This document shows positions 27,968 through 36,200 of a DNA stretch of 64,000 nt, in pieces (position 1 is the first letter of the stretch; each line of letters opens with the position of its first letter). The DNA comes from Flavobacteriales bacterium (GTDB lineage: Bacteria; Bacteroidota; Bacteroidia; Flavobacteriales_G; Salibacteraceae): assembly GCA_003499525.1 (NCBI GenBank), contig DNTB01000085.1:69286-133285 (forward strand), written 5' to 3'. Made by a program: the position numbers and the translations under genes. The notes beneath the pieces are model-generated. The model saw only the letters and a list, made by a program, of their open reading frames with translations. It was not told where the DNA came from and searched no databases.

Positions 27968-29086
27968 ATGCGAATAGGATTCGATGCCAAGCGCCTTTTT
28001 AAGAATTTTACCGGACTGGGAAACTACAGTCGCACGCTGGTAAGTAACCTTAATTCCCATTTTCCCGATCAATCCTATTTTCTTTATACTCCTGATTATC
28101 AGGAAAATATACGAACGAAAGAATATTTAGAGCAGTCCAATATCCACATCCGCACGCCCAGGCAGAACAACAGGCTACTATGGAGAACCAAAGGGGTTAT
28201 GCAGGACATAGCCGAAGACGGGCTGGATATTTACCACGGTTTGAGCAATGAAATTCCCTTTCGGGGTTCCAATACCTCTACAAAGTTCGTCGTAACAATT
28301 CACGATCTGATCTTCAAGCACTACCCCCAAACCTATAAACTCACTGACCGGACCATCTACAATACTAAATTCAAATATGCCTGCAAGCAGGCTGATCACA
28401 TCATCGCAGTAAGCGAGCATACGCGTCAGGATATTGTGGCGCTTTATGGAATTGCCCCGAAGAAGATTTCAGTGGTGCATCAATCATGCAACACGAAGTT
28501 CTTTAGTAATGATAAGGTTGTCAAACCAGTATATTTACCCAATCAGTATTTGCTTTATGTCGGTTCTGTAATAGAAAGAAAGAATCTTTTGGGAATTATT
28601 GAAGCGCTTAGCCACCTAAAAGATTCTGAAAAGATCCCTCTTGTTGTAGTAGGAAGTGGAAAAAGTTATTTGAAAAAAGTACTTCAACGGATCAAAGAAT
28701 TGAAGTTGCAAGAACTCATCATTTTCAAGAATGACATCAGAGATATTGAAGAACTTAAAGGATTATATCAACATGCCCAAATGATGATATATCCTTCATT
28801 TTATGAGGGTTTTGGAATACCGATAATTGAGTCTCTGCTGTGCGAAACACCGGTCATAACCTCCAAAACCTCTGCACTTCCTGAAGCTGCAGGTCCTGGC
28901 GCTCATTACATCAATCCAAAACAAACACAGGAAATTGCGGAAGGGATCAGGCTTTTACAAACTGATGTATCCTATCGGAATGAACTGGTATCCAAAGGCA
29001 AGAAATATGTGATGAATGAGTTTCACCCTTCTGTAACCTCCGATAAACTCATGAAGCTATATCTGGACTTACTACAGTGCCACTGA
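27968..29086 (+). CDS. glycosyltransferase family 4 (GT-B fold)
   Basis: Cytosolic nucleotide-sugar-dependent glycosyltransferase of 372 residues. The N-terminal Rossmann half begins MRIGFDAKRLFKNFTGLGNYSR, with the glycine loop that contacts the donor. The interdomain hinge reads HQSCNTKFF, followed by YLLYVGSVIERKNL. The C-terminal donor-binding half contains the E-x7-E element YPSFYEGFGIPIIESL, diagnostic of GT4. Enzymes like this act in lipopolysaccharide, exopolysaccharide or glycolipid synthesis; the sugar is not predictable. It ends the cluster that starts at the DinB-like gene and is followed by a separate promoter. Confidence 0.92.
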   Translation: MRIGFDAKRLFKNFTGLGNYSRTLVSNLNSHFPDQSYFLYTPDYQENIRTKEYLEQSNIHIRTPRQNNRLLWRTKGVMQDIAEDGLDIYHGLSNEIPFRGSNTSTKFVVTIHDLIFKHYPQTYKLTDRTIYNTKFKYACKQADHIIAVSEHTRQDIVALYGIAPKKISVVHQSCNTKFFSNDKVVKPVYLPNQYLLYVGSVIERKNLLGIIEALSHLKDSEKIPLVVVGSGKSYLKKVLQRIKELKLQELIIFKNDIRDIEELKGLYQHAQMMIYPSFYEGFGIPIIESLLCETPVITSKTSALPEAAGPGAHYINPKQTQEIAEGIRLLQTDVSYRNELVSKGKKYVMNEFHPSVTSDKLMKLYLDLLQCH

Positions 29087-29092
29087 TATTGA

Positions 29093-29100
29093 TATATTTG
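29093..29100 (+). promoter_or_regulatory. Candidate -7 box for the DUF302 gene
   Basis: TATATTTG matches TAnnTTTG exactly and lies 19 bases before the ATG, the same spacing as at polA. No matching -33 element is obvious. Confidence 0.45.
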
Positions 29101-29119
29101 ACCAAATTCAAAACTCAAA

Positions 29120-29581
29120 ATGCAGAAAGTACTTTTTATTCTCACCATAACCCTGTTCTTTTCTACCCTCTCGGCTCAGGAATTTTTAAAATTTGAAGGT
29201 ATTGTAACCCTTGAAACAAAGGGTGATGCCCCTCAACTGGTACCTGAACTTACGAGTATGTTGGAGGCTAAAGGATATACTGTTTTTTCAATTATTGATC
29301 ATCAGGAAAATGCATCGACCGTTGGCACCGAATTAAATTTTTCAAACCTGATTATTTTCGGTAATCCGGAAATGGGATCTCAAGTTTTGGCCGAGTTTCC
29401 ATTAATGGCTCTTGATCTTCCTATGAAATTTTTAATCTGGACAAACGCCGAAGGAATCAGCTATATCACCTATACCAGACCATCCTATTTATTCCGAAAA
29501 AATACAGGAAAAGATGTACCTGAATTCAGTGCTAAAATGGATGAGGTCCTTTTCGGGCTCGCAAAAGAAATAGCAAAATAG
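29120..29581 (+). CDS. exported DUF302 family protein
   Basis: A 153-residue protein with a signal peptide (1-19, ending LSAQ). The mature DUF302 domain includes LEAKGYTVFSIIDHQENA, LIIFGNPEMGSQVLAEFPLMALDLPMKFLIW and ITYTRPSYL. The phrase IIFGNP followed by a leucine-rich ALDLP segment is the family signature. The function of DUF302 proteins is unknown; some occur near metal or sulfur metabolism genes. It is preceded by its own -7 box and appears monocistronic. A short imperfect hairpin (29580-29600) follows, without a T run. Confidence 0.85.
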   Translation: MQKVLFILTITLFFSTLSAQEFLKFEGIVTLETKGDAPQLVPELTSMLEAKGYTVFSIIDHQENASTVGTELNFSNLIIFGNPEMGSQVLAEFPLMALDLPMKFLIWTNAEGISYITYTRPSYLFRKNTGKDVPEFSAKMDEVLFGLAKEIAK

Positions 29582-29602
29582 ATCGGGTTTTAGACCTGAT
29601 TC

Positions 29603-29781
29603 CTATAGTTCATACAGGGTATCAAGTACAAAACTATCCGCGTTTTTTGATGGCACTACTTCAAACTGAACGGTTATATTCTCCATAATCTGACGTTCTT
29701 TTTTTTAATCTCCACAGAGGGAACAATATGTGCTTCTTGTTTTTTAATCCCCAATGAAGATGGTAGATTTTGTTCCTTTGT
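29603..29781 (-). pseudogene. Possible frameshifted gene remnant
   Basis: Two overlapping minus-strand frames in this gap read like protein but neither has a normal start. Frame A (29781-29674, 35 codons after a TGA) contains QNLPSSLGIKKQEAHIVPSV. Frame B (29686-29603, 27 codons from an ATG) contains MENITVQFEVVPSKNADSF and ends VLDTLYEL. They are joined by a -1 shift at an A8 run (T8 on the plus strand, 29699-29706) that includes A AAA AAG. This could be a decayed 3' fragment, an indel in a homopolymer, or chance. No homologue is recognised. Confidence 0.3.
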
Positions 29782-29795
29782 TCAAAATTTAAATC

Positions 29796-30317
29796 ATGGA
29801 AGAACAGGTAATATTGGTAGACCAAAAAGACGAAATGCAAGGACTTATGGGTAAGACTGAAGCTCATGAAAAAGGTGTTCTTCACAGAGCTTTCTCTGTT
29901 TTCCTGTTCAATAAAAATCGTGAATTATTGCTTCAAAAACGTGCTTCATCAAAGTATCATTCCGCCAATCTATGGGCCAATACGTGCTGCAGCCATCCTC
30001 GCGAAAATGAGTCTGTACTGGAAGCAGCTCACAGAAGACTGATGGAAGAAATGGGAATTTCTTCCACATTGAATGAAGAGTTTAGCTTCATCTACAAGGC
30101 CGAACTCGATAACGGAATGATTGAACATGAACTAGATCATGTTCTTTTTGGAAAATATGATGGTGAACCTATCGTAAATACTAATGAGGTACAAGATTGG
30201 AAGTACATGGATATTCCATCTCTGGAAAAAGATATAGAAAATCATCCCGACCGATATGCACCGTGGCTGAGAATTGCACTCAGTCGGGTTCATCAAATTA
30301 TACACAGTACATCATGA
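29796..30317 (+). CDS. idi: isopentenyl-diphosphate delta-isomerase, type 1
   Basis: Interconverts isopentenyl diphosphate and dimethylallyl diphosphate for isoprenoid synthesis, in the cytosol. The 173-residue Nudix-fold protein has the active-site cysteine region WANTCCSHP (Cys64/65), a Nudix-like helix EAAHRRLMEEMGI and the acidic metal/catalytic segment GMIEHELDHVLFG (Glu110/112). The length is normal for bacterial type 1 enzymes. A one-mismatch -7 box (TTCCTTTG, 29773-29780) precedes the ATG by 15 bases. Its TGA overlaps the ATG of the 6-carboxytetrahydropterin synthase gene (ATGA), so the two are translationally coupled. Confidence 0.96.
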   Translation: MEEQVILVDQKDEMQGLMGKTEAHEKGVLHRAFSVFLFNKNRELLLQKRASSKYHSANLWANTCCSHPRENESVLEAAHRRLMEEMGISSTLNEEFSFIYKAELDNGMIEHELDHVLFGKYDGEPIVNTNEVQDWKYMDIPSLEKDIENHPDRYAPWLRIALSRVHQIIHSTS

Positions 30318-30724
30318 GAGTTACCGTAAACAGAAAAGCACATTTTAATGCTGCTCACCGCATACACAATCCAAATTGGTCAGATGAAAAGAATACGGCT
30401 TTCTATGGACATTGTAACAATCCAAATTATCACGGCCATAATTATAATTTGGAGGTAAGTGTAACCGGAGAGGTAGACCCCGAAAGTGGTTATGTTATTG
30501 ATATGAAGGTGTTAGCGAATATCATCAAATCAGAAGTGCTCGATAGATTTGATCATAAAAACCTGAATATGGATACGGAAGAGTTTAAGACCATTAATCC
30601 TACTTCTGAAAACATGGTAGTGGTCATCTACAACCTCATAAGAAATCAACTGGACCCGGTTTTCGATTTAAGAATAACTTTATACGAAACGGATAGAAAC
30701 TACGTGAGCTACCCTGCTTATTAA
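30314..30724 (+). CDS. queD: 6-carboxytetrahydropterin synthase / PTPS family
   Basis: Pterin enzyme of the QueD/6-pyruvoyltetrahydropterin synthase family, 136 residues. It converts dihydroneopterin triphosphate to a tetrahydropterin precursor of queuosine or related deazapurines. Zinc ligands are His15 (FNAAHR), His40 and His42 (YHGHNY), and Cys34 lies in the GHCNNPN segment at the catalytic-cysteine position. The C-terminal PTSENMVVVIYNLI and YETDRNYVSY match the family. The ATG at 30314 overlaps the idi stop; a longer frame beginning inside idi is rejected because it lacks family sequence. The rpiB gene converges with a single-base gap. Confidence 0.93.
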   Translation: MRVTVNRKAHFNAAHRIHNPNWSDEKNTAFYGHCNNPNYHGHNYNLEVSVTGEVDPESGYVIDMKVLANIIKSEVLDRFDHKNLNMDTEEFKTINPTSENMVVVIYNLIRNQLDPVFDLRITLYETDRNYVSYPAY

Positions 30725-30725
30725 A

Positions 30726-31172
30726 TCAGCTACAAGAAATTTTATTTACTCTTCTTTCGTGTCTGCCTCCTTCAAAATTGGTATTCATGAATTCCTCCAC
30801 ACACTTCATGGATACCTCATCATTCACATATCGGGCAGATAAAGCCAGTACATTGGCATCATTATGCAGCCGGGCCATTTTCGCCAATTCCGGTTCCCAA
30901 CAAAGTGCTGATCTAATTTTCTGATGTTTGTTCACCGTCATGTTAACACCATTCCCGCTGCCGCAAATCACAATGCCCACAGGACTTTCTCCACTTTCAA
31001 TGTATTCGGCCAAAGGGTGCACGTAATCCGGATAATCAACACTATCCTCCGAATAAGTTCCAAAATCCTTTACCCGATAATCATTGGTTTCCAGCCATGC
31101 TTTAATACGCTCTTTTAATTGAAAACCGGCATGATCGGAACCTACAGCTACAATGGAGTTTTTAATTATCAT
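30726..31172 (-). CDS. rpiB: ribose-5-phosphate isomerase B
   Basis: Interconverts ribose 5-phosphate and ribulose 5-phosphate (pentose phosphate pathway). The 148-residue RpiB/LacAB-fold protein has GSDHAGFQLK at the start, the catalytic Cys70 in VICGSGNGVNM and His103 in ARLHNDANVLALSAR. The start ATG at 31170-31172 gives the expected N-terminus. It is divergent from the MORN-repeat gene across the 436-base gap and convergent with queD, with one base between stops. Confidence 0.95.
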   Translation of the reverse strand: MIIKNSIVAVGSDHAGFQLKERIKAWLETNDYRVKDFGTYSEDSVDYPDYVHPLAEYIESGESPVGIVICGSGNGVNMTVNKHQKIRSALCWEPELAKMARLHNDANVLALSARYVNDEVSMKCVEEFMNTNFEGGRHERRVNKISCS

Positions 31173-31608
31173 ATTATCAGAAAATTAACGGGTTTATTAA
31201 CTATTGATGTTTATTCTATTCTTAACGTTAAGTCTATGTCAACAGAAAGTTCATAAGCGGTGAATAATTGAATATAAGTTCTCAAAAAAATGTCTTGCAA
31301 TACCGGATATTTCGCTTCTTATGAAACTCTTTAAACTGACCAAATGAAATCATTGTATTTTTCCTGACTTCTTGTTGACACAAAATCGAACTATTCTCCT
31401 CACTAATCTGTCCAATTTTCGTGTTTACTACAAATATCAACCTCATGTTAATAGCTTCTAAAAATACTATCTTTCAAGTTGTTTGGCATGAGTTCTATGT
31501 TCATTTCATGTGATTAACTATTTATAAAGCACAATACCAAATTATTCTCGTATAAATTTTTGAACTGCATCAACAGCCTAATAGTAGTATATAAAGATTT
31601 TAAACATT
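31173..31608. other. 436-base intergenic region between rpiB and the MORN-repeat gene
   Basis: The longest gene-free stretch in the window. It is strongly A+T rich, with stops in all frames, and must hold the divergent promoters of rpiB and the MORN-repeat gene. A near match to the -7 box (AATTTTTG, around 31555-31563) lies about 45 bases before the rightward start. No hairpin terminator, repeat array, riboswitch or small RNA structure stood out by eye. Confidence 0.6.
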
Positions 31609-33159
31609 ATGAATAGATTTATAATGATCGGAGGATTGTTACTTCTCCCCTGGATTTCTTCAGGTCAGGATAATGAAATTGATCCTGATGGTTATAACAT
31701 TTTCTATCATGCAAACGGAAGTAAATCAGCAGAGGGATACTTTCAAAATGGCCAGCCTACCGGCTACTGGAAAAACTATTACGAGGATGGAACTCTGAGA
31801 TCAGAAGGAAACAGAGAAGGAAAGTTTCTGGATAGTACCTGGATTTTTTATCGAGAGGATGGGCTGCTCAAGGAGAAAATCAGCTATGAAAAAAGTATGA
31901 GACACGGATACTCCGAGGAATATAATGAAGAAGGTATGCTCATAAGGAAAGTACCCTATGTGAACGATACTATTGAAGGGGTACTCAAAGAATATTACTC
32001 CGATATTGAGAAAGTGAATTTTGAGATTCCATATACCACGGGACTTTCAGACGGCCCAGGATATGAGTATGCAAAGGATGGAAGAGTAATCTCTGTGAAT
32101 ACCTATGAAAAAGGTGCCCTGAGGTCTACTCTTCCAATAAATCGGTACAATAAAGCGAAAGAAAGACAGGGTCTATGGATTGAGTACTACGAAGATGATC
32201 CAGATTTGAAGATCAAGCGTATTGAAGGGAGATATAAGGCAGGATTAAAAAATGGCTATTTCAGAGAATATGACAAACGTGGTGAGCTCTTAAGCACCAC
32301 TAAATACCTCAATGGACAGGTAATTGAAAACGTAGAGGAATTAATGAATGTTGAAATTGTCCGGGAGTATTTTCCTGATGCAAAAGTGAAGAAGGAGAAG
32401 ACTTATCTCGCCGGTAAACCACACGGAGTTTGGAAAGAGTATAATGATTCGGGCAATGTAGTCAACGCATGGATTTATGATAAAGGGATCCTTTTAGGGC
32501 AGGGTATAGTAGATGCAAATGGATTAAAACAAGGACCCTGGATTGAATATTATCGCGAAGGAGAGAAGAGAGCAGAAGGAGAATATTTGGATGGTGCCAG
32601 AATTGGAGCGTGGAAATTCTTTCATCTCAACGGAAAAATTGCTCAGAAAGGAAAATATAAAGAAGGAGGAAAAGCTCACGGAAGATGGGTGTGGTACTTT
32701 GATAACGGAATGGTTCTCAAAGAGGAAAACTACAGAAAAGGACTTGAAGACGGCGATTTTACTGAATATGATTCTACGGGTAATGAATTGGTTAGAGGCT
32801 CCTATATTGATGGACTTGAAGACGGCGAATGGTGGGTAATAGAGGGCGATTATCGCCACGAAGGAGCATACATTGAAGGTTTGATGCACGGGGAATGGAA
32901 AGGCTACTATAGATCTAATGAGCAGTTAGCGTTTAAAGGAAATTATATAGAAGGTGTTCCGGACGGTAAGCATGTTTATTACTACGATAATGGTAGAAAA
33001 ATGCTAGAAGGCAAGTACCAAATGGGATTGAAACAGGGAGACTGGAAAAGATACGACGAATCAGGGTTCCCGGTGCTAACGATATACTATAATGAAGGAA
33101 AAGATGCCAAACTCGATGGCAAAAAAGTGGACCTTGAAGAAGCTGAAGTAGTGGAGTAA
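31609..33159 (+). CDS. exported MORN-repeat protein (YwqK-like repeats)
   Basis: A 516-residue protein with a signal peptide (1-20, ending SSGQ) followed almost entirely by about sixteen copies of a 22-24-residue repeat. The repeat pattern is G-x-W-x2-Y/F-x3-G-x4-E-G-x-Y-x2-G, seen for example as GQPTGYWKNYYEDGTLRSEG and GDWKRYDESG. These are MORN_2 (toxin-antitoxin YwqK-like) repeats that fold into an extended beta sheet. In Bacteroidota such proteins are common, exported, and of unknown function. The last 20 residues are acidic. No T9SS sorting domain is present, so it is probably periplasmic. The alpha-2-macroglobulin gene lies 83 bases downstream after a hairpin. Confidence 0.87.
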   Translation: MNRFIMIGGLLLLPWISSGQDNEIDPDGYNIFYHANGSKSAEGYFQNGQPTGYWKNYYEDGTLRSEGNREGKFLDSTWIFYREDGLLKEKISYEKSMRHGYSEEYNEEGMLIRKVPYVNDTIEGVLKEYYSDIEKVNFEIPYTTGLSDGPGYEYAKDGRVISVNTYEKGALRSTLPINRYNKAKERQGLWIEYYEDDPDLKIKRIEGRYKAGLKNGYFREYDKRGELLSTTKYLNGQVIENVEELMNVEIVREYFPDAKVKKEKTYLAGKPHGVWKEYNDSGNVVNAWIYDKGILLGQGIVDANGLKQGPWIEYYREGEKRAEGEYLDGARIGAWKFFHLNGKIAQKGKYKEGGKAHGRWVWYFDNGMVLKEENYRKGLEDGDFTEYDSTGNELVRGSYIDGLEDGEWWVIEGDYRHEGAYIEGLMHGEWKGYYRSNEQLAFKGNYIEGVPDGKHVYYYDNGRKMLEGKYQMGLKQGDWKRYDESGFPVLTIYYNEGKDAKLDGKKVDLEEAEVVE

Positions 33160-33189
33160 ATGAGAAAATGAAACATCATTTTCTCATTT
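33158..33189 (+). terminator. Perfect 13-bp hairpin after the MORN-repeat gene
   Basis: AAATGAGAAAATG pairs perfectly with CATTTTCTCATTT around a 6-base loop (33171-33176). It begins inside the TAA stop codon. The stem is A+T rich and its 3' arm ends in only three T, so it may be a weak terminator or an mRNA-stabilising 3' structure that lets some transcription through to the next gene. Confidence 0.55.
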
Positions 33190-33242
33190 GTTAAACACTT
33201 GTTCATGGTAATACAGTAATATTGATAGAATAATTTGCTGTT

Positions 33243-36200
33243 ATGAACCCAAAACATTACCTCTCACTCCTTTTCCTACCTCTAATATTCATCGTTGCTT
33301 ATTCATGCGATACATCATCTGAACAGAAACATCCTGGTCCCGAATACAGTGCGTATGTTTCATCATATACGGCAGGAATTGTAACCAGTCATGCACACGT
33401 TATTGTCAGGCTCAATAACAAGTCTCTACTCCAGAATCATGAAGATATTCAGGAGCTCTTCGAGTTCTCACCATCAATCGAAGGTAAAGTTGAATTAAAC
33501 GGAGACAGAGAATTCAATTTCATCCCCGATGAACCCATGGAAAGCGGCACTCACTACAATGTCGTTTTTAAACTTTCAAAGGTGGCAGAGGTTCCGAATG
33601 AGCTCAGCAATTTTGAGTTTGGCTTTGATATCATTGAACAGAATTATCAGGTATTTGTCGATGGGCTTGAAGCATATGAAGAAAGCAACCTCTCTGATCA
33701 GAAAGTTAAAGGAAGGGTCATTTTTGCCGATGATGTCAACGAAAACCAACTCAAAACATTTTTTAAGGCAGAGCAGGATGGTGAAAATCTGGAAGTTCAA
33801 TACAATTTTATTGGGAATAGAGAAATTGGATTTGAGGTGCAGCATGCAAAAAGAATGGAAACCACCAAAGGAGAATTAAAGATTTCATTTAGTGGCAAAG
33901 CAGTTGGAATTGATCAAAACATAGAACGAAAGGTGTCAATCCCAGCCTTAAATGAATTTGATCTTACTAATGTTATTGTATCTCATGCGCCGGAACAGCG
34001 CCTGGAGCTTTGGTTTTCAGACCCGGTAAAAGAGCAGGAATTATTAGGACTAATTAACATTAGTGGCAACCCTGATTTGCGTTTTGAAACAGATAAGAAT
34101 AGAATTATCGTTTTTACCGTAAATGACATTTTTGGTAAAAGAACGCTTTCTATATCAGATCGTATCCAGAATATCCAGGGCTATGATCTGGGCACAGCCA
34201 TAGACACTGTAATAGAATTCAGGGATATCAAACCTCAGATTGTTATGCCATTTGAAGGATTTGTTCTCCCATCTGGAAACGGACACAGGATTGCTTTTGA
34301 AGCGGTGAATTTAAAAGCAGTAGATCTTTTTGTGGTCAAGATTTATGAGAACAATGTCCTGCAGTTTCTTCAGGAAAACTCCTACCGACAGCAATATGGA
34401 TTGCGCTCTGTAGGGTCAACCATACTTAAAAAGCATTTAGCCCTGGAAAAATTAACGACTGAAAACCTCAAACAGTGGAATCGGTTTTACATCAATCTGG
34501 ATGATGTTATTGACGTTGAGAAAGGGGCCATTTATCATGTAGAATTAAGATTTAAGCACGATTATTCCATCTATTCCTGTGATGCTTTGGAGCCGACAGA
34601 GGGTTGGGATTATGCACCGTTTGAAGAGGAAAATGATGAATCTGTTTGGGAAAACTACTACAGCAATGATAATTATTGGGACTATTACTACGACTGGAGT
34701 GAGCGTGAAAACCCTTGCAATAAAGCATTTTACAATGAATACAACGCGTCCGTCAAAACCAACTTTATAGCGAGTGATCTGGGAATATTAGCAAAAGCAG
34801 GTAGCGATAAAAGCGTACACTTCACGGTTACCGACTTGATCAGTGCAAGTCCAGTATCGGGGGCGACAGTTGATGTTTTTGATTTTCAACAACAGCGAAT
34901 CGCTAAAGGAACAACAGACGATCAGGGTCATGTTCGACTGACTATGGATAAGAAACCTTTTGTTGCGCTAGCCCGACGAGCCAACAGTGTGAGTTACCTT
35001 AAAATGATTGACGGAGAAGCACTCTCAATGAGCACCTTTGATGTTTCAGGTGTGGCTACAAAACAAGGGGTAAAAGGAATACTTTATGGGGAAAGAGGAG
35101 TTTGGAGACCTGGAGATTCTCTGTTTCTGACCTTCGTACTTGAAGATAAAAAGGACATTCTACCGGCCGACTTTCCTGTAGTCATGGAAGTGTATAATCC
35201 TCTCAGTCAAATGGTCTTTAAGAAAGTTCAGACGCATGCTGTAGATGGATTCTATGATTTTCGCTTTGCCACAAAACCAGAAGATCCCACAGGAAATTAT
35301 CAGGTCAATATTGGGGTCGGCAACAGGACTTTCTATAGCAGCCTAAAGATAGAAACGGTAAAACCTAACCGATTGAAAATCAATCTGGATTTCGGAGCGG
35401 AAAAGCTCTACAGCAAGGATGGTATTACTGGTGACATGCAAGTACGTTGGCTTCACGGAGCCACAGCATCTAACTTAAAGGCACAGGTATCAATGAGTGT
35501 ATCCAATGCGTATACCCAGTTTAAAGGATTTGAAGAATACTCATTTCAGGACGATTTTAGCCGATATGAATATGCTGAACGTTCTGTTTTTGATAATGAG
35601 TTGGATAGTGATGGCTATGCTAAAATAAAAGCAGATATAAATGCAACAGAAGCACCGGGTATGTTGCGTTTGTCGTTCAATACCAACGTATTTGAGCCAG
35701 GAGGTAGTTTCAGTGTAGACCGCCAATCTGTTACCTATTCGCCCTACTCTACTTATGCAGGAATAAAAATTCCTGATGGTAAAATGTGGGGAAATATTCA
35801 TGAAACAGATAAGCCGGTAAAAATCGACGTTGCAAGACTGGATGAGTTTGGGAAACCAAAGGACGGAAAAGTAATGGTGGAGGTCTACTACATTACCCGA
35901 AACTGGTGGTACGACCGATATTACCACGGACAGACCCAATACATGTTTGCCAATGGCAATCGCAGATTAAAAAGAGATACACTGAACGTGACCGAAGGAA
36001 AGTCCAGTTTCAGTTTTACTGCGCCAAAACGATACTATGGCAGGTATATCTTCCGTATAACCGATTTATCAAGCGGTCATGTTACAGCTCAGGTGGCCTA
36101 TTTTGATTGGCCCTATTGGGCAAGGTCTGAACGAGGAGATGAGGAAGTACCAAACGTTCTCGGAATCGCTTTGGACAAAGAACGATATAACACAGGGGAG

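Noticed and set aside
30197..30313. Longer queD frame starting inside idi
   Set aside because: The extension is idi sequence in another frame; the family sequence begins at the ATG overlapping the idi stop.
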